Numbered from the stretch's first letter, positions 52,874-63,241 are shown. The stretch is 64,000 nt of DNA from Gammaproteobacteria bacterium (GCA_035501935.1 DATJVC010000039.1:1-64000), one strand, 5' to 3'. Made by a program: numbers and translations. The notes: generated by a model from the sequence alone, not told the origin.

Positions 52874-54126
52874 CTGCGGCACTGCCCATGGAAAATGTCG
52901 CGCCCTTGCTGCGAACAACGCCGTCACCGCCGTCACCGGCGCGCTGGCTGGCGTACCGCGACCACGACCCATGGATATTGGGCACGGCCGTGATGCTGGT
53001 GGCCATCGGCCTGGTGATGATGACCTCGGCCTCGATCACCCTGGCGGACAAAAACTACGGCGATCCGTTTTACTTTCTGCGGCGGCAGATGATCGCGCTG
53101 GGCATCGGCGTGGCATTGGCGCTGTGGGCGATGCACGTGCCGCTGCATTTCTTGCAGCGGGTAAGTTCCGGTTTTCTGCTGCTCGGGATCCTGGTGTTGT
53201 TTCTGGTATTGATCCCCGGCATTGGCCGCGAAGTGAACGGCAGTCTGCGCTGGTTGCAACTGGGGCCGCTCTCGATGCAGGCCTCGGAAATCGCCAAGCC
53301 CTGCATCGTGCTTTATCTGGCGGGTTATCTGGTGCGGCACCACGATCAGGTGCGGGAAAAATTCATCGGCTTCATCAAGCCCATCGGCGTGCTGACCCTC
53401 ATTGCCGGCCTGCTGCTGTTGGAGCCGGACTACGGCGCGGCGGCGGTGCTGTTTGCGACCTGCCTGGGCATGCTGTTCCTGGCCGGCGTCTCGCTGCTGC
53501 GGTTCATCTCCTGGGGGTTGGTTGCTGTCGCGGCCCTGGCGGCCCTGGCCATGCTGGCGCCCTACCGGCTGGCGCGCCTGATGGCGTTCGTCAATCCGTG
53601 GGCCGATCCCTACGACACCGGCTTCCAATTGACGCAGTCGTTGATCGCGTTCGGTCGCGGCGAGCTCACCGGCGTGGGTTTGGGCGCAGGCATACAAAAA
53701 CTTTTTTATCTGCCGGAGGTGCACACCGATTTTGTATTCGCGGTGATAGGCGAGGAGCTGGGGCTGGCGGGCACACTCGCAGTGATCGCCCTGTTTTTGT
53801 TCCTGGTGTGGCGCATGTTGTTGCTGGGCGGCGAGGCGCTCAAGGCGGGTCAGGCGTTTCACGCCCATATCGCCAACGGTGTGGCCCTGCTGCTGGGCTT
53901 GCAGGCCTTCATCAACATCGGCGTCAACATGGGGGTGCTGCCAACCAAGGGGCTGACATTGCCGCTTATCAGCTATGGCGCCAACAGCATGGTCATTACC
54001 TGGGTGATGATTGGCCTGCTGTTGCGCGTCGCGCACGAGATCCGCCAGCCGGCTCGCGTGCTGGCGCTCACGCAGGCACAGACCACGTCCGTGCCGGCGA
54101 TGATGGCCGGGGAGAACTCAGCATAA
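52870..54126 (+). CDS. ftsW: Septal peptidoglycan glycosyltransferase FtsW
   Basis: 418 residues from a GTG overlapping the murD stop. About ten membrane helices of the SEDS family. NGSLRWLQLGPLSMQASEIAKPCIVLYLAGYL and DFVFAVIGEELGLAG are conserved. The C-terminal motif usually read as SYGGSS is SYGANS here, a small departure. It polymerises septal glycan with FtsI. Confidence 0.95.
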   Translation: MTAALPMENVAPLLRTTPSPPSPARWLAYRDHDPWILGTAVMLVAIGLVMMTSASITLADKNYGDPFYFLRRQMIALGIGVALALWAMHVPLHFLQRVSSGFLLLGILVLFLVLIPGIGREVNGSLRWLQLGPLSMQASEIAKPCIVLYLAGYLVRHHDQVREKFIGFIKPIGVLTLIAGLLLLEPDYGAAAVLFATCLGMLFLAGVSLLRFISWGLVAVAALAALAMLAPYRLARLMAFVNPWADPYDTGFQLTQSLIAFGRGELTGVGLGAGIQKLFYLPEVHTDFVFAVIGEELGLAGTLAVIALFLFLVWRMLLLGGEALKAGQAFHAHIANGVALLLGLQAFINIGVNMGVLPTKGLTLPLISYGANSMVITWVMIGLLLRVAHEIRQPARVLALTQAQTTSVPAMMAGENSA

Positions 54127-55211
54127 TGAACCGGCCCATACTGATTATGGCAGGCGGGACCGGCGGCCATATTTATCCCGCACTGGCGGTGGCGGAGGAA
54201 TTACAGCGGCGGCAGGTGGCGGTGCACTGGCTGGGCACCCGCCGCGGGCTCGAAATGCAATTGGTGCCGCAGGCCGGCCTTAAATTGCACACCGTGACCG
54301 TGACCGGGCTCCGTCGCCGTGGTGTCTGGACCTGGCTGCTGGCGCCGCCGGTGTTGATCATGGCTCTGCTGCAGTCGTTGTGGCATTTGCTGATGTTGCG
54401 GCCGGCGGCGGTGCTGGGCATGGGTGGTTTTGCCAGCGGGCCGGGCGGAGTGGCGGCCTGGTTGTTGCGGATACCCCTGCTGCTGCACGAGCAGAACGCC
54501 CTCTTGGGCACCACCAATCGGTTGTTGGCGCCGCTGGCGCGGCGTCTTCTAGAAGCATTCCCAGGTGCGTTTGCGCCGCGTCCGGCCGTCTGCACCGGCA
54601 ATCCCGTGCGCGCGTCCATCACGCAACTGTCGTCGCGGTCGGAACACCCAGACCCGGCGGCGCATCCCCTGCGCATTCTGGTGGTGGGCGGCAGTCAGGG
54701 GGCCGCCGCCTTGAATCGCATCGTGCCGGCTGCAGTGGCGCTGCTGATCACGCAAGCGGGCCCGCCGCGCATCGAGGTATGGCATCAAACGGGAGCGGGC
54801 CAGGATGCCGAAACGGCGAAGCACTATCGGCAACACGATGTCACCGCCCGCGTGGAGCCGTACCTGCACGCCATCGAACAGGCCTACGCTTGGGCGGATT
54901 TGGTCATTTGTCGCGCCGGCGCCATGACCATCGCCGAACTTGCCGTCGCCGGTCTGGCGGCGCTTCTGGTGCCGTATCCCTTTGCCGTGGACGATCACCA
55001 GACGGCCAATGCCGCATATCTGGCGCGCCAGGGCGCGGCGCTCATGATCCCGGAGCATGAATTGACGCCGATGCAATTGGCCGCGCTGGTGCGCGGGTTG
55101 ATTGACCATCCGGAGCGGCGCATGGAAATGGCGCGCAAGGCGCGCACGCTGGCCCGCCCGCAAGCCGCCGCGCAAGTGGCGCGGTTCTGCATGGAGGCGG
55201 CCTATGGCTGA
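54126..55211 (+). CDS. murG: UDP-GlcNAc transferase making lipid II
   Basis: 361 residues from the ATG sharing a base with the ftsW stop (TAATG). The glycine-rich N-terminus [44 protein letters not shown] and [31 protein letters not shown] are all MurG signatures. Peripheral inner-membrane enzyme. A much longer open frame runs upstream through ftsW but is not the gene. Confidence 0.97.
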   Translation: MNRPILIMAGGTGGHIYPALAVAEELQRRQVAVHWLGTRRGLEMQLVPQAGLKLHTVTVTGLRRRGVWTWLLAPPVLIMALLQSLWHLLMLRPAAVLGMGGFASGPGGVAAWLLRIPLLLHEQNALLGTTNRLLAPLARRLLEAFPGAFAPRPAVCTGNPVRASITQLSSRSEHPDPAAHPLRILVVGGSQGAAALNRIVPAAVALLITQAGPPRIEVWHQTGAGQDAETAKHYRQHDVTARVEPYLHAIEQAYAWADLVICRAGAMTIAELAVAGLAALLVPYPFAVDDHQTANAAYLARQGAALMIPEHELTPMQLAALVRGLIDHPERRMEMARKARTLARPQAAAQVARFCMEAAYG

Positions 55212-56652
55212 GCGTGATCAAGACATGGGTCATGCCATGGGCCGGGTCAGGCGCATCCATTTCATCGGCATCGGCGGCGCCGGCATGGGCGGCATTGCCG
55301 AGGTGCTGCACAATCTGGGGTACGACATCAGCGGCTCGGATTTGCAACAGAATGCGATGGCGCGCCATCTGGCCGCGTGCGGCGTCCAGGTGTACACCGG
55401 CCATGCGGCGGCGCATATCCGGGGCGCCGATGTGGTGGTGTATTCGAGCGCCGTGCCGGCCGACAATCCCGAAATGATGGAGGCACGGCGGCTGCGCCTC
55501 CCGGTGGTGCCGCGGGCGCAGATGCTCGCCGAATTGATGCGCTTCCGTTCGGGGATCGCAGTCGCCGGTACGCACGGCAAGACCACCACCACCAGTTTGA
55601 TAGCGAACCTCCTGGCCGAGGGGGGGCTGGATCCGACGTTCGTGGTCGGCGGCCGGGTCATCAGCAGCGGTACGCACGCCAAGCTGGGCCAGGGCAAATA
55701 TTTGGTGGCCGAGGCCGACGAAAGCGACGCCTCGTTTCTGCATTTGAGTCCGGTGATGGCGGTCGTCACCAACATCGATCTGGACCACATGGAAACCTAC
55801 GGCGGCGATCCCCAACGGTTGCGCGCCGCCTTCCTCGAATTTCTGCACCGCCTGCCATTTTATGGATTGGCCGTGCTGTGCATGGATGACCCTGTGGTGC
55901 GCGGGATGTTGGATGAAGTGGGCCGGCCGGTGGTGACCTACGGCACCGACCCCCGCGCCGATATCCGTGCCGGCGACATCCAGCAACAGGGCATGATGAC
56001 CCGTTTCTCCGTGGTGCGGCCGGGCGAGGCGCAGTGGCTTTCCGTTGCGCTCAACCTGCCGGGCCGCCACAACGTGCTGAATGCGCTGGCCGCCATCGCC
56101 GTGGCCAGGGAGTTGAACGTGAGTGACGCGGCCCTGCTCAAGGGTTTGCGGGAATTTCAGGGCATCTCGCGCCGCTTCCAGAACGTGGGTGAACTCAAAA
56201 TCGGCAAGGCCAGGGTGACGCTGATCGACGATTACGGTCATCACCCGACCGAAATGGCGGCCACGCTCGCCGCCCTGCGCGCCGGCTGGCCGGGACGTCG
56301 CGTGGTGATGGTATTCCAGCCGCACCGATACACCCGCACCCGCGATCTGCTGGATGATTTCGCCCGCGTGCTCTCGGAGGTGGATCAATTGCTGCTGCTG
56401 GATGTCTATGCCGCCGGCGAGCCGCCGCTGCCGGGCGCGGACAGCCGGGCGCTGGCGCGCGCGCTCCGCGCGCGCGGCAAGGTCGATCCCATCCTGGTCG
56501 CCGCACCCGCCGAAGTCCCCGCGCTATTGCCCGGCATCATGCGCGATGGCGATGTCCTGCTCGTTCAGGGAGCGGGCAACATCGGCGCCACGGTTGTCCG
56601 ACTGCAGGAACAATTCGCGTCCACGCCGCTGAAGGCGGTGACGAACACATGA
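55204..56652 (+). CDS. murC: UDP-MurNAc:L-alanine ligase
   Basis: First amino-acid ligase of the peptide stem. 482 residues from the ATG at 55204, overlapping murG by 8 bases. [22 protein letters not shown] at the N-terminus, ATP loop [19 protein letters not shown] and [14 protein letters not shown] are diagnostic of MurC. MurB follows with a 4-base overlap. Confidence 0.97.
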   Translation: MAERDQDMGHAMGRVRRIHFIGIGGAGMGGIAEVLHNLGYDISGSDLQQNAMARHLAACGVQVYTGHAAAHIRGADVVVYSSAVPADNPEMMEARRLRLPVVPRAQMLAELMRFRSGIAVAGTHGKTTTTSLIANLLAEGGLDPTFVVGGRVISSGTHAKLGQGKYLVAEADESDASFLHLSPVMAVVTNIDLDHMETYGGDPQRLRAAFLEFLHRLPFYGLAVLCMDDPVVRGMLDEVGRPVVTYGTDPRADIRAGDIQQQGMMTRFSVVRPGEAQWLSVALNLPGRHNVLNALAAIAVARELNVSDAALLKGLREFQGISRRFQNVGELKIGKARVTLIDDYGHHPTEMAATLAALRAGWPGRRVVMVFQPHRYTRTRDLLDDFARVLSEVDQLLLLDVYAAGEPPLPGADSRALARALRARGKVDPILVAAPAEVPALLPGIMRDGDVLLVQGAGNIGATVVRLQEQFASTPLKAVTNT

Positions 56653-57569
56653 TGACGGCCATGGACAAACGCGACCCCTCCCGGCCGTGGCGCGGCCAGT
56701 TGAAGGTGAATGAAAGCTTGGCGCAGCACAACACCTGGCGTGTCGGCGGCCCCGCGGCGCGCTACTACCTGCCGATCGACGCCACCGACCTGGCGAGCTT
56801 CATCGGCACGCTGGATGAAAACGAACCGCTCCTGTGGCTGGGCCTGGGCAGCAACGTGCTGGTCCGCGACGGCGGTTTCCGGGGTACCGTTATCGCCACC
56901 CACCCCGTCCTCGACCGCTGCGGCCGGGTGGAGAACAACCTGCTGCGCGCCGAGGCGGGCACGCCCTGCGCCAAGGTGGCCCGCCAGGCCGTGCGCGATG
57001 GCGCCACCGGCCTTGAATTTTTTGCCGGCATTCCCGGGACCATCGGCGGCGCGCTGGCGATGAATGCCGGCGCCTTCGGCGGGGAGACATGGCGGCAGGT
57101 GGACTGCGTGGAGACTGTGGATCGGCAGGGGCGATTGCATCGCCGTCCGGCGTCGGATTATTGCGTGGCCTACCGTGAGGTGCATCCGCCGACGGCTGAT
57201 GAGGGGTTTGCGGCCGCAACCTTCAGGGTGCGGCCCGACATTCTCCACGAAGGCGAGGCGAAGATCCGATCGCTGCTGACCCGGCGCGCGCAGAGCCAGC
57301 CGATGGGGGAACCCAGTTGCGGTTCCGTTTTCCGCAATCCGGCCGGCGAATACGCCGGCCGCTTAATCGAGCAGTGCGGACTGAAAGGGGCGACACGCGG
57401 GGGTGCGCAGGTGTCCCGCAAGCACGCCAATTTCATCGTCAACCTGGGTGGCGCCACGGCGGCGGACATCGAAGGCTTGATCCGGCACATTCAGGAAACG
57501 GTGCGGGGCCAGCGCGGCGTGGAATTGATCCCGGAGGTTCGCATCGTGGGCGAGGAGAAGCAATCATAA
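56649..57569 (+). CDS. murB: UDP-N-acetylenolpyruvylglucosamine reductase
   Basis: FAD- and NADPH-dependent reduction to UDP-MurNAc. 306 residues, the shorter type II-like form. [52 protein letters not shown] and the proton-donor region GSVFRNP are conserved. Its TAA (57567-57569) overlaps the proposed non-canonical ddl start. Confidence 0.96.
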   Translation: MMTAMDKRDPSRPWRGQLKVNESLAQHNTWRVGGPAARYYLPIDATDLASFIGTLDENEPLLWLGLGSNVLVRDGGFRGTVIATHPVLDRCGRVENNLLRAEAGTPCAKVARQAVRDGATGLEFFAGIPGTIGGALAMNAGAFGGETWRQVDCVETVDRQGRLHRRPASDYCVAYREVHPPTADEGFAAATFRVRPDILHEGEAKIRSLLTRRAQSQPMGEPSCGSVFRNPAGEYAGRLIEQCGLKGATRGGAQVSRKHANFIVNLGGATAADIEGLIRHIQETVRGQRGVELIPEVRIVGEEKQS

Positions 57570-58516
57570 GCGCCGCGGCGAAACCATTCGGCCGGGTGGC
57601 GGTGCTGCTGGGCGGACGCTCTGCGGAGCGGGAGATCTCGCTCATGAGCGGCAAGGCCGTGCTTGAGGCGTTGCAGCGGGCGGATATCGATGCCCACGCG
57701 TTTGATCCGGCGGCGCGCGACATCGCCGAAATTAGGAGTTTCAACCGTGCCTTCATCGTGTTGCACGGCCGCGGCGGCGAGGACGGCACCATGCAGGGGG
57801 CGCTCGAAACCCTCGATGTCCCCTATACCGGCAGCGGCGTCATGGCCTCGGCGCTGTGTCTGGACAAATGGCGAACCAAGCTGGTGTGGCAGTCGACCGG
57901 TATTCCCACCCCCCGCCACGTGCTGGTGGAGACCGATACGGATCCCGATGCCCTGCCGGCGACGCTGGGACTGCCACTCATCATCAAGCCGGTGCATGAA
58001 GGCTCGACCATCGGCCTCAGTCGCGTGCAGCGGCGCCAGGAACTCGCCGCGGCGCTCGCCACCGCCCGCCGCCACGATCCGATGGTGCTGGCGGAAGAAT
58101 GCATCATCGGTCAGGAACTGACCACAGCGATCCTCGGCGATCAAGCCCTGCCGCTGGTACGTATTGAGGCGCCTGCGGGCCGCTACGACTACCACGCCAA
58201 GTATTTTTCCGATGAGACCCGGTATCACTGTCCGGCCGGCATCGACGCGCGCCTTGAAGCGGAAATCCAGGCGGCGGCGCTCAAGGCCTTTCGCGTGCTG
58301 GGCTGCCGCGGATGGGGGCGCGCAGACGTGATGCTGCGCCCCAGCGGCGAATTTTTCTTTCTGGAAATGAACACGGTCCCTGGAATGACCGGCCACAGCC
58401 TGGTGCCCATGGCGGCAAGGGCGGCGGGGATGAGTTTCGATGATCTGGTATTGGCGATCCTGCGCCCCACCCTGCCGTTCGTGGAGCAGCCCCCCATGGA
58501 AAAAATCACATGTTGA
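57566..58516 (+). CDS. ddl: D-alanine-D-alanine ligase, start codon uncertain
   Basis: Joins two D-Ala for the peptidoglycan stem. The ATP-grasp core runs from FGRVAVLLGGRSAEREISLMSG to VMLRPSGEFFFLEMNTVPGMTGHSLVP. No ATG, GTG or TTG lies between the murB end region and a GTG at 57596, which would cut the conserved FGRVAVLLGG and has no Shine-Dalgarno. AGGAG at 57553-57557 is instead 8 bases before ATA (57566) and 5 before ATC (57563), giving about 316 residues. The ATA overlaps the murB stop, as with other genes here. The C-terminus overlaps ftsQ. Confidence 0.9.
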   Translation: MSAAAKPFGRVAVLLGGRSAEREISLMSGKAVLEALQRADIDAHAFDPAARDIAEIRSFNRAFIVLHGRGGEDGTMQGALETLDVPYTGSGVMASALCLDKWRTKLVWQSTGIPTPRHVLVETDTDPDALPATLGLPLIIKPVHEGSTIGLSRVQRRQELAAALATARRHDPMVLAEECIIGQELTTAILGDQALPLVRIEAPAGRYDYHAKYFSDETRYHCPAGIDARLEAEIQAAALKAFRVLGCRGWGRADVMLRPSGEFFFLEMNTVPGMTGHSLVPMAARAAGMSFDDLVLAILRPTLPFVEQPPMEKITC

Positions 58517-59298
58517 ATTTTGGCCGACCGCAGAACCGACGCGTGGACACGCCTTCGGTGTGGCGACGACGCGGACTGGCCTGGGCGGCGGCGGTGGGCG
58601 TGACGGTGGCGCTGGCGGGCACGCTCGCCGCGGTGAGCTGGCTTCAAGATCCCCAGCATCTGCCCATACGCGAGGTGCGCATCAACGGTGAATTGCGGCA
58701 TCTGTCGCCCGTGCACGTGCAACAGGCGGTGCTGGCGGAAGCCACCGGCGGTTTTTTCAGCGTCGATGTCGACCGCATCCGGGCCGCGGTATTGGGAGAT
58801 CCGTGGGTGCGGGAGGTGTCGGTACGTCGGGTCTGGCCGGATACCCTGGTGGTGACGGTGAGCGAGCAGCATCCCCTGGCCTATTGGGGCACCGCGGCAC
58901 TGATCAGCGCCGAAGGTGCCGTCTTCCGGCCGGCGCCGGAGCAGTTTCCAGCCGGTCTGCCGCTCCTGACGGGACCGGAGGGTGCGCAGATGACTCTTCT
59001 CAACCGTTACCGGCAGTTGCAGGCGTGGTTTGCGCCGCTGGGCCTGAGCGTGCAGCAGGTGGACCTGAACCCGCGGCGATCCTGGCGCTTTACCGTGGTG
59101 AATGAGCAGGCTGGCGGTGGAATGAGCGTAGCAATAGAGGTTGTCGTCGGCCGTGCTGATTTCGATGCCCGGGTCCAGCGGTTGATCACGGCATGGCCGC
59201 GCACCGTCGGCGTGCGGGAAAACGATATCGCCAGCGTGGATTTGCGCTACACGAACGGTTTCGCCGTCCGTCTGCGGCGTGCGCCGCCGCTCGGTTGA
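58510..59298 (+). CDS. ftsQ: Cell division protein FtsQ
   Basis: 262 residues: a short cytoplasmic tail, one membrane segment (about 24-42), then a POTRA domain (IREVRINGELRHLSPVHVQQAV) and the beta-domain (LPLLTGPEGAQ, FAVRLRRAPPL). Bridges early and late divisome proteins in the FtsQLB complex. The start overlaps the ddl stop by 7 bases. Confidence 0.94.
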   Translation: MLNFGRPQNRRVDTPSVWRRRGLAWAAAVGVTVALAGTLAAVSWLQDPQHLPIREVRINGELRHLSPVHVQQAVLAEATGGFFSVDVDRIRAAVLGDPWVREVSVRRVWPDTLVVTVSEQHPLAYWGTAALISAEGAVFRPAPEQFPAGLPLLTGPEGAQMTLLNRYRQLQAWFAPLGLSVQQVDLNPRRSWRFTVVNEQAGGGMSVAIEVVVGRADFDARVQRLITAWPRTVGVRENDIASVDLRYTNGFAVRLRRAPPLG

Positions 59299-59313
59299 CA
59301 GGAGATGAGTCGC

Positions 59314-60546
59314 ATGAAGAAACCGGACAAGAACCTCGTCGTGGGCCTGGACATCGGCACCTCCAAGGTGGTGGCGATGGTCGGTGAGGTCGGACCCGAC
59401 GGCCAGATGGAGGTGATTGGCATGGGCTCGCATCCCTCGCGCGGGCTGAAAAAAGGCGTGGTGGTCAACATCGAATCGACCGTGCAGTCCATCCAGCGCG
59501 CTGTCGAGGAGGCCGAGTTGATGGCGGGCTGTGAAATCCGCTCGGTCTACGCCGGCATCGCCGGCAGCCACATCCGCAGCCTCAATTCCCACGGCATCGT
59601 CGCCATCCGCGACAACGAAGTGACGCCGCACGACGTTGAACGCGTCATCGACGCCGCCCGTGCGGTGGCCATCCCCGCCGATCAGAAGATTCTTCACGTG
59701 CTGCCGCAGGAGTTCGTCATCGACAACCAGGAAGGCATCCGCGATCCCATCGGCATGTCGGGCGTGCGGCTGGAGGCCAAGGTGCACATGGTGACCGGCG
59801 CGGTGTCCGCGGCGCAGAACATCGTCAAATGCGTGCGCCGCTGCGGTCTGGAGGTGGACGACGTCATCCTGCAGCAACTGGCCTCGGCGCAGGCGGTGCT
59901 GACCGACGATGAAAAGGAACTGGGCATCTGCCTGGCCGACATTGGCGGCGGCACCAGCGACATCGCCGTGTTCGTCAACGGCGCCATCCACCACACCGCG
60001 GCCATCCCCATCGCCGGCGATCAGGTGACCAACGACATCGCCGTGGCCCTGCGCACGCCCACGCATCACGCCGAGGACATCAAGATCAAATACGCCTGTG
60101 CGCTGACCCAACTGGCCAATCCCGAGGAGACCATCGAAGTGCCGAGTGTCGGCGATCGGGCGCCGCGGCGGTTGTTGCGGCAGACCCTGGCCGAGGTGGT
60201 GGAGCCGCGCTATGAGGAGCTGTTCTCGCTGATCCACGCCGAGCTCAAGCGCAGCGGTTTTGAGGAACTCGTCGCCGCCGGCGTGGTGCTGACCGGCGGC
60301 GGCGCCAAGATGGAGGGCGTCATCGAACTGGCCGAGGAGGTGTTCCACATGCCGGTGCGGCTGGGGACGCCGCAATACATCACCGGGCTCGCGGACGTGG
60401 TGCGCAATCCGGTGTATTCCACGGCCGTGGGGCTGCTGCTGTTCAGTCAGAAGATGGTGCATTCACAGCCACACCCGCCGCGCATGGAGGGCGGCGTACG
60501 GCAGATGTGGGAACGGATGAAGAACTGGTTTCACGGACATTTTTAA
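59314..60546 (+). CDS. ftsA: Cell division protein FtsA
   Basis: Actin-like ATPase tethering FtsZ to the membrane. 410 residues from the ATG at 59314, because AGGAG (59300-59304) is 9 bases before it; the ATG at 59305 would be too close. VVGLDIGTSKVVAMVGEV is phosphate-1, LADIGGGTSDIAVF phosphate-2, and VLTGGGAKMEG the adenosine motif. The C-terminal amphipathic helix (MWERMKNWFHGHF) ends the protein. Confidence 0.97.
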   Translation: MKKPDKNLVVGLDIGTSKVVAMVGEVGPDGQMEVIGMGSHPSRGLKKGVVVNIESTVQSIQRAVEEAELMAGCEIRSVYAGIAGSHIRSLNSHGIVAIRDNEVTPHDVERVIDAARAVAIPADQKILHVLPQEFVIDNQEGIRDPIGMSGVRLEAKVHMVTGAVSAAQNIVKCVRRCGLEVDDVILQQLASAQAVLTDDEKELGICLADIGGGTSDIAVFVNGAIHHTAAIPIAGDQVTNDIAVALRTPTHHAEDIKIKYACALTQLANPEETIEVPSVGDRAPRRLLRQTLAEVVEPRYEELFSLIHAELKRSGFEELVAAGVVLTGGGAKMEGVIELAEEVFHMPVRLGTPQYITGLADVVRNPVYSTAVGLLLFSQKMVHSQPHPPRMEGGVRQMWERMKNWFHGHF

Positions 60547-60566
60547 CGGGGATCCATCACGCGGAT

Positions 60567-60594
60567 TTTTTCGAGATGGGTTCGAAAAATTTTT
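60567..60594 (+). other. A/T-rich stem-loop before ftsZ
   Basis: TTTTTCGA (60567-60574) pairs with TCGAAAAA (60582-60589) around a 7-base loop and is followed by TTTTTA. It resembles a weak intrinsic terminator or attenuator between ftsA and ftsZ. A possible -10 TATACT lies at 60596-60601. No good -35 is seen. Confidence 0.35.
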
Positions 60595-60620
60595 ATATAC
60601 TTTGTTGATGAGGAGGTCAT

Positions 60621-61817
60621 ATGCCATTTGAATTGATGGATGCCGTAAATCAGAACGCGGTCATCAAGGTCGTCGGCATCGGCGGCGGCGGCGGCAACGC
60701 CGTGCAGCACATGGTGAACGCCGGTATCGACGGCGTCGACTTCATCTCCGCGAATACCGACGCACAGGCGCTGAAGAATTCGGCGGCGCGCATGACCCTG
60801 CAACTGGGCAAGGACATCACCAAGGGGCTGGGCGCCGGTGCCGATCCCGAAGTGGGGCGGCAGGCGGCGCTGGAGGATCGCGAGCGCATCTCCGACGTGC
60901 TGGACGGTTCCGACATGGTGTTCATCACCGCCGGCATGGGCGGCGGCACCGGCACCGGCGCGACGCCGGTGGTGGCGCAGGTGGCCAAGGATCTCGGTAT
61001 CCTGACGGTCGCGGTGGTGACCAAGCCCTTTCTCATGGAGGGGCGCAAGCGCATGGAGGCCGCCAACAAGGGCATCAAGGAGCTGTCCCAGTTCGTGGAC
61101 TCGCTCATCACCATTCCCAATGAAAAACTGCTGACGGTTCTGGGGCGTGATGTGAGCCTGCTCGACGCCTTCAAGGCGGCCAATGATGTCCTGCTGGGGG
61201 CCGTGCAGGGGATTGCCGAGTTGATCACCCGGCCGGGACTCATCAACGTCGATTTTGCCGACGTCCGCACGGTCATGAGGGAAATGGGCATGGCCATGAT
61301 GGGATCCGGCCGCGGCAAGGGTCCGGATCGCGCCCGGCTGGCCGCGGAAAGCGCCATCGCCAGCCCCTTGCTCGAAGACATCAACATTTCCGGGGCGCGG
61401 GGCATCCTGGTCAACATCACCGCGGGCACGGATTTACGCATCGGTGAATTCGACGAGGTGGGCAATATCATCAAGGGCTTTGCCTCTGAAAACGCCACGG
61501 TGGTCATCGGCACGGCGCTCGATCCGGCGATCAGCGACGAATTCCGGGTCACCGTGGTGGCCACCGGTCTGGGCGGCCATGAGGAGAAGGCGGCCGTCGA
61601 CTCTCCGGCAATGGCGCCGGCGGGTTCGAAATCCGCGGCAGGTGCCACTGTTATTCCGGTGTTGCCGCAGCAGCTCGAAGGTGCGAAATCACCGCGGCGG
61701 GAGAGCGGCGCCGAGCCTGACTACAGTCAATATGACAAGCCGGCCTATGACCGAAAGAAGAAAGGGGCGGCCAATTTTCTGGATATCCCCGCGTTTTTAC
61801 GGCGTCAGGCCGATTAA
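60621..61817 (+). CDS. ftsZ: Cell division GTPase FtsZ
   Basis: 398 residues. The tubulin-signature GMGGGTGTGATPVVA (about 105-120), IKVVGIGGGGGNAVQHM, and NVDFADVRTVM (T7/synergy region) are intact. The conserved C-terminal peptide FLDIPAFLRRQAD binds FtsA and ZipA. GAGGAGG 5-11 bases before the ATG is the strongest Shine-Dalgarno in the cluster, fitting high expression. Confidence 0.98.
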   Translation: MPFELMDAVNQNAVIKVVGIGGGGGNAVQHMVNAGIDGVDFISANTDAQALKNSAARMTLQLGKDITKGLGAGADPEVGRQAALEDRERISDVLDGSDMVFITAGMGGGTGTGATPVVAQVAKDLGILTVAVVTKPFLMEGRKRMEAANKGIKELSQFVDSLITIPNEKLLTVLGRDVSLLDAFKAANDVLLGAVQGIAELITRPGLINVDFADVRTVMREMGMAMMGSGRGKGPDRARLAAESAIASPLLEDINISGARGILVNITAGTDLRIGEFDEVGNIIKGFASENATVVIGTALDPAISDEFRVTVVATGLGGHEEKAAVDSPAMAPAGSKSAAGATVIPVLPQQLEGAKSPRRESGAEPDYSQYDKPAYDRKKKGAANFLDIPAFLRRQAD

Positions 61818-61929
61818 TCGTGGAAATTACGCTCTGAACCACGGAGGAGGATAAGAGGCTAGCACATAAGGGTTTTTGTGTTATTATCCGGCCCCAAACC
61901 CTTCGCCTTGAATGGGGGAGCAAGGGGTA

Positions 61930-62841
61930 ATGATAAAACAGCGCACCCTAAAAAATATCATACGCGCCACCGGAGTCGGTCTGCATACAGGAAAAAAGGT
62001 CTATCTGACCTTGCGGCCGGCGCCTGCTGATACCGGCATCCTGTTCCGGCGCATCGATCTCGATCCCGTCGTGGAAATCACCGCCCGCGCTGAAAATGTG
62101 GGCGATACCCGGCTGTCCACCACCCTGGCCAAGGATGGTACCCGCATCGCCACCGTAGAGCACCTGCTGTCCGCCCTGGCGGGGCTGGGCATCGATAACG
62201 CCTATGTCGATGTGAGCGCTGCGGAGGTACCCATCATGGATGGCAGCGCCGGGCCGTTTGTTTTCCTGATCCAGTCCGCCGGCATCCAGGAGCAAAACGC
62301 AGCCAAGAAATTCATCCGCATCAAGCGTCCGGTGAAAGTCGAGGATGGGGACAAATGGGCGCGATTTGAGCCCTTTGAAGGATTCAAGGTAGCCTTCGCC
62401 ATAGAATTTGACCACCCCTTTTTCCAGCAAACCAGTAAATACGCCGAAATCGATTTTTCCACCACCTCCTTCGTCAAAGAAGTCAGTCGTGCCCGTACCT
62501 TCGGTTTCATGCGGGAGGTGGAACTATTGCGGCAGAAGAACCTGGCCTTGGGCGGTAGTCTGGCCAACGCGGTGGTGGTCGATGACTACCGGGTCCTGAA
62601 TGAAGAGGGCCTGCGTTACGAGGACGAATTTGTCAAACACAAGGTCCTGGACGCCATCGGTGATCTCTATTTGCTGGGACACACCCTGATCGGCGCCTTT
62701 CATGGCAACAAGTCCGGGCATGAATTGAACAATAAATTGTTGCGCATCTTGTTGGCAAACAAAAAGTACTACGAGGTGGTGACCTTCGCCGATGCCCAGG
62801 CGGCGCCCATCTCGTTTATGCAGCCGGTACCGGCCACCTGA
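61930..62841 (+). CDS. lpxC: UDP-3-O-acyl-GlcNAc deacetylase
   Basis: The committed step of lipid A synthesis, so the organism makes LPS. 303 residues from the ATG at 61930, with AAGGGG just upstream. Zinc ligands: H78 in TVEHLLSAL and H/D in [16 protein letters not shown]. The inserts typical of LpxC ([23 protein letters not shown]) are present. The 112-base gap after ftsZ holds its leader; a weak pairing there could mask the Shine-Dalgarno. Confidence 0.97.
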   Translation: MIKQRTLKNIIRATGVGLHTGKKVYLTLRPAPADTGILFRRIDLDPVVEITARAENVGDTRLSTTLAKDGTRIATVEHLLSALAGLGIDNAYVDVSAAEVPIMDGSAGPFVFLIQSAGIQEQNAAKKFIRIKRPVKVEDGDKWARFEPFEGFKVAFAIEFDHPFFQQTSKYAEIDFSTTSFVKEVSRARTFGFMREVELLRQKNLALGGSLANAVVVDDYRVLNEEGLRYEDEFVKHKVLDAIGDLYLLGHTLIGAFHGNKSGHELNNKLLRILLANKKYYEVVTFADAQAAPISFMQPVPAT

Positions 62842-62848
62842 TAAGACT

Positions 62849-63193
62849 TCAGGGAAAATTTGATGACGCGCCGGGGGGGGCGGCACCGACGGAGACCTTG
62901 ATGCGTATGGTGCGGACCGGCGCATTTGAAGGGGAGTCACCGTTGAGTGTTTCCAACATGACGGGAATGAGGCATCGCGCTTGAGTGGCCCAGGCGGCGG
63001 AGTCCGCCTGCAATACCAAGGTGTGTTCCTGCAAGTTCAGCACGCGCAGGTGCGCATCGAGCGGCTCGGGCCACAGGGTACGCAGGCGTCGTTCAATGCG
63101 GTTGAGGTGATGGGCGTGATCCAGCAATTGACGCAGGTGGCTGGAACCATTCAGCACCCGGCGCAGCGGCTGGGGTGGCGACGAGCGCTTCAT
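62849..63193 (-). CDS. DciA-family (DUF721) protein
   Basis: 114 residues from the ATG at 63193; a TTG at 63247 would overlap the divergent M23 gene. The pattern HLRQLLDHAHHLNRIERRLRTLWPEPLDAHLRVLNLQEHTLVLQADSAAWATQARCLIPVMLETL matches DUF721. DciA loads the replicative helicase in bacteria without DnaC, which would be its role here. Position beside lpxC and an M23 peptidase is conserved. Confidence 0.88.
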   Translation of the reverse strand: MKRSSPPQPLRRVLNGSSHLRQLLDHAHHLNRIERRLRTLWPEPLDAHLRVLNLQEHTLVLQADSAAWATQARCLIPVMLETLNGDSPSNAPVRTIRIKVSVGAAPPGASSNFP

Positions 63194-63241
63194 AGATAAT
63201 TTCAAGCGGTGGAGGAGGGTCTTGGTCTGACCGAGGATGCT

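Noticed and set aside
52638-55211. An 857-codon open frame that looks like an FtsW-MurG fusion
   Set aside because: Its first 490 codons run out of frame through ftsW and read as low-complexity Gly/Arg/Ala. Real MurG sequence begins at the ATG at 54126.
58225-60462. A 745-codon minus-strand frame opposite ddl, ftsQ and ftsA
   Set aside because: His/Gly/Arg-rich translation with no recognisable domain, antisense to three well-supported genes. Expected in G+C-rich DNA. Similar long antisense frames at 21279-23369 and 49789-51591 were dropped for the same reason.
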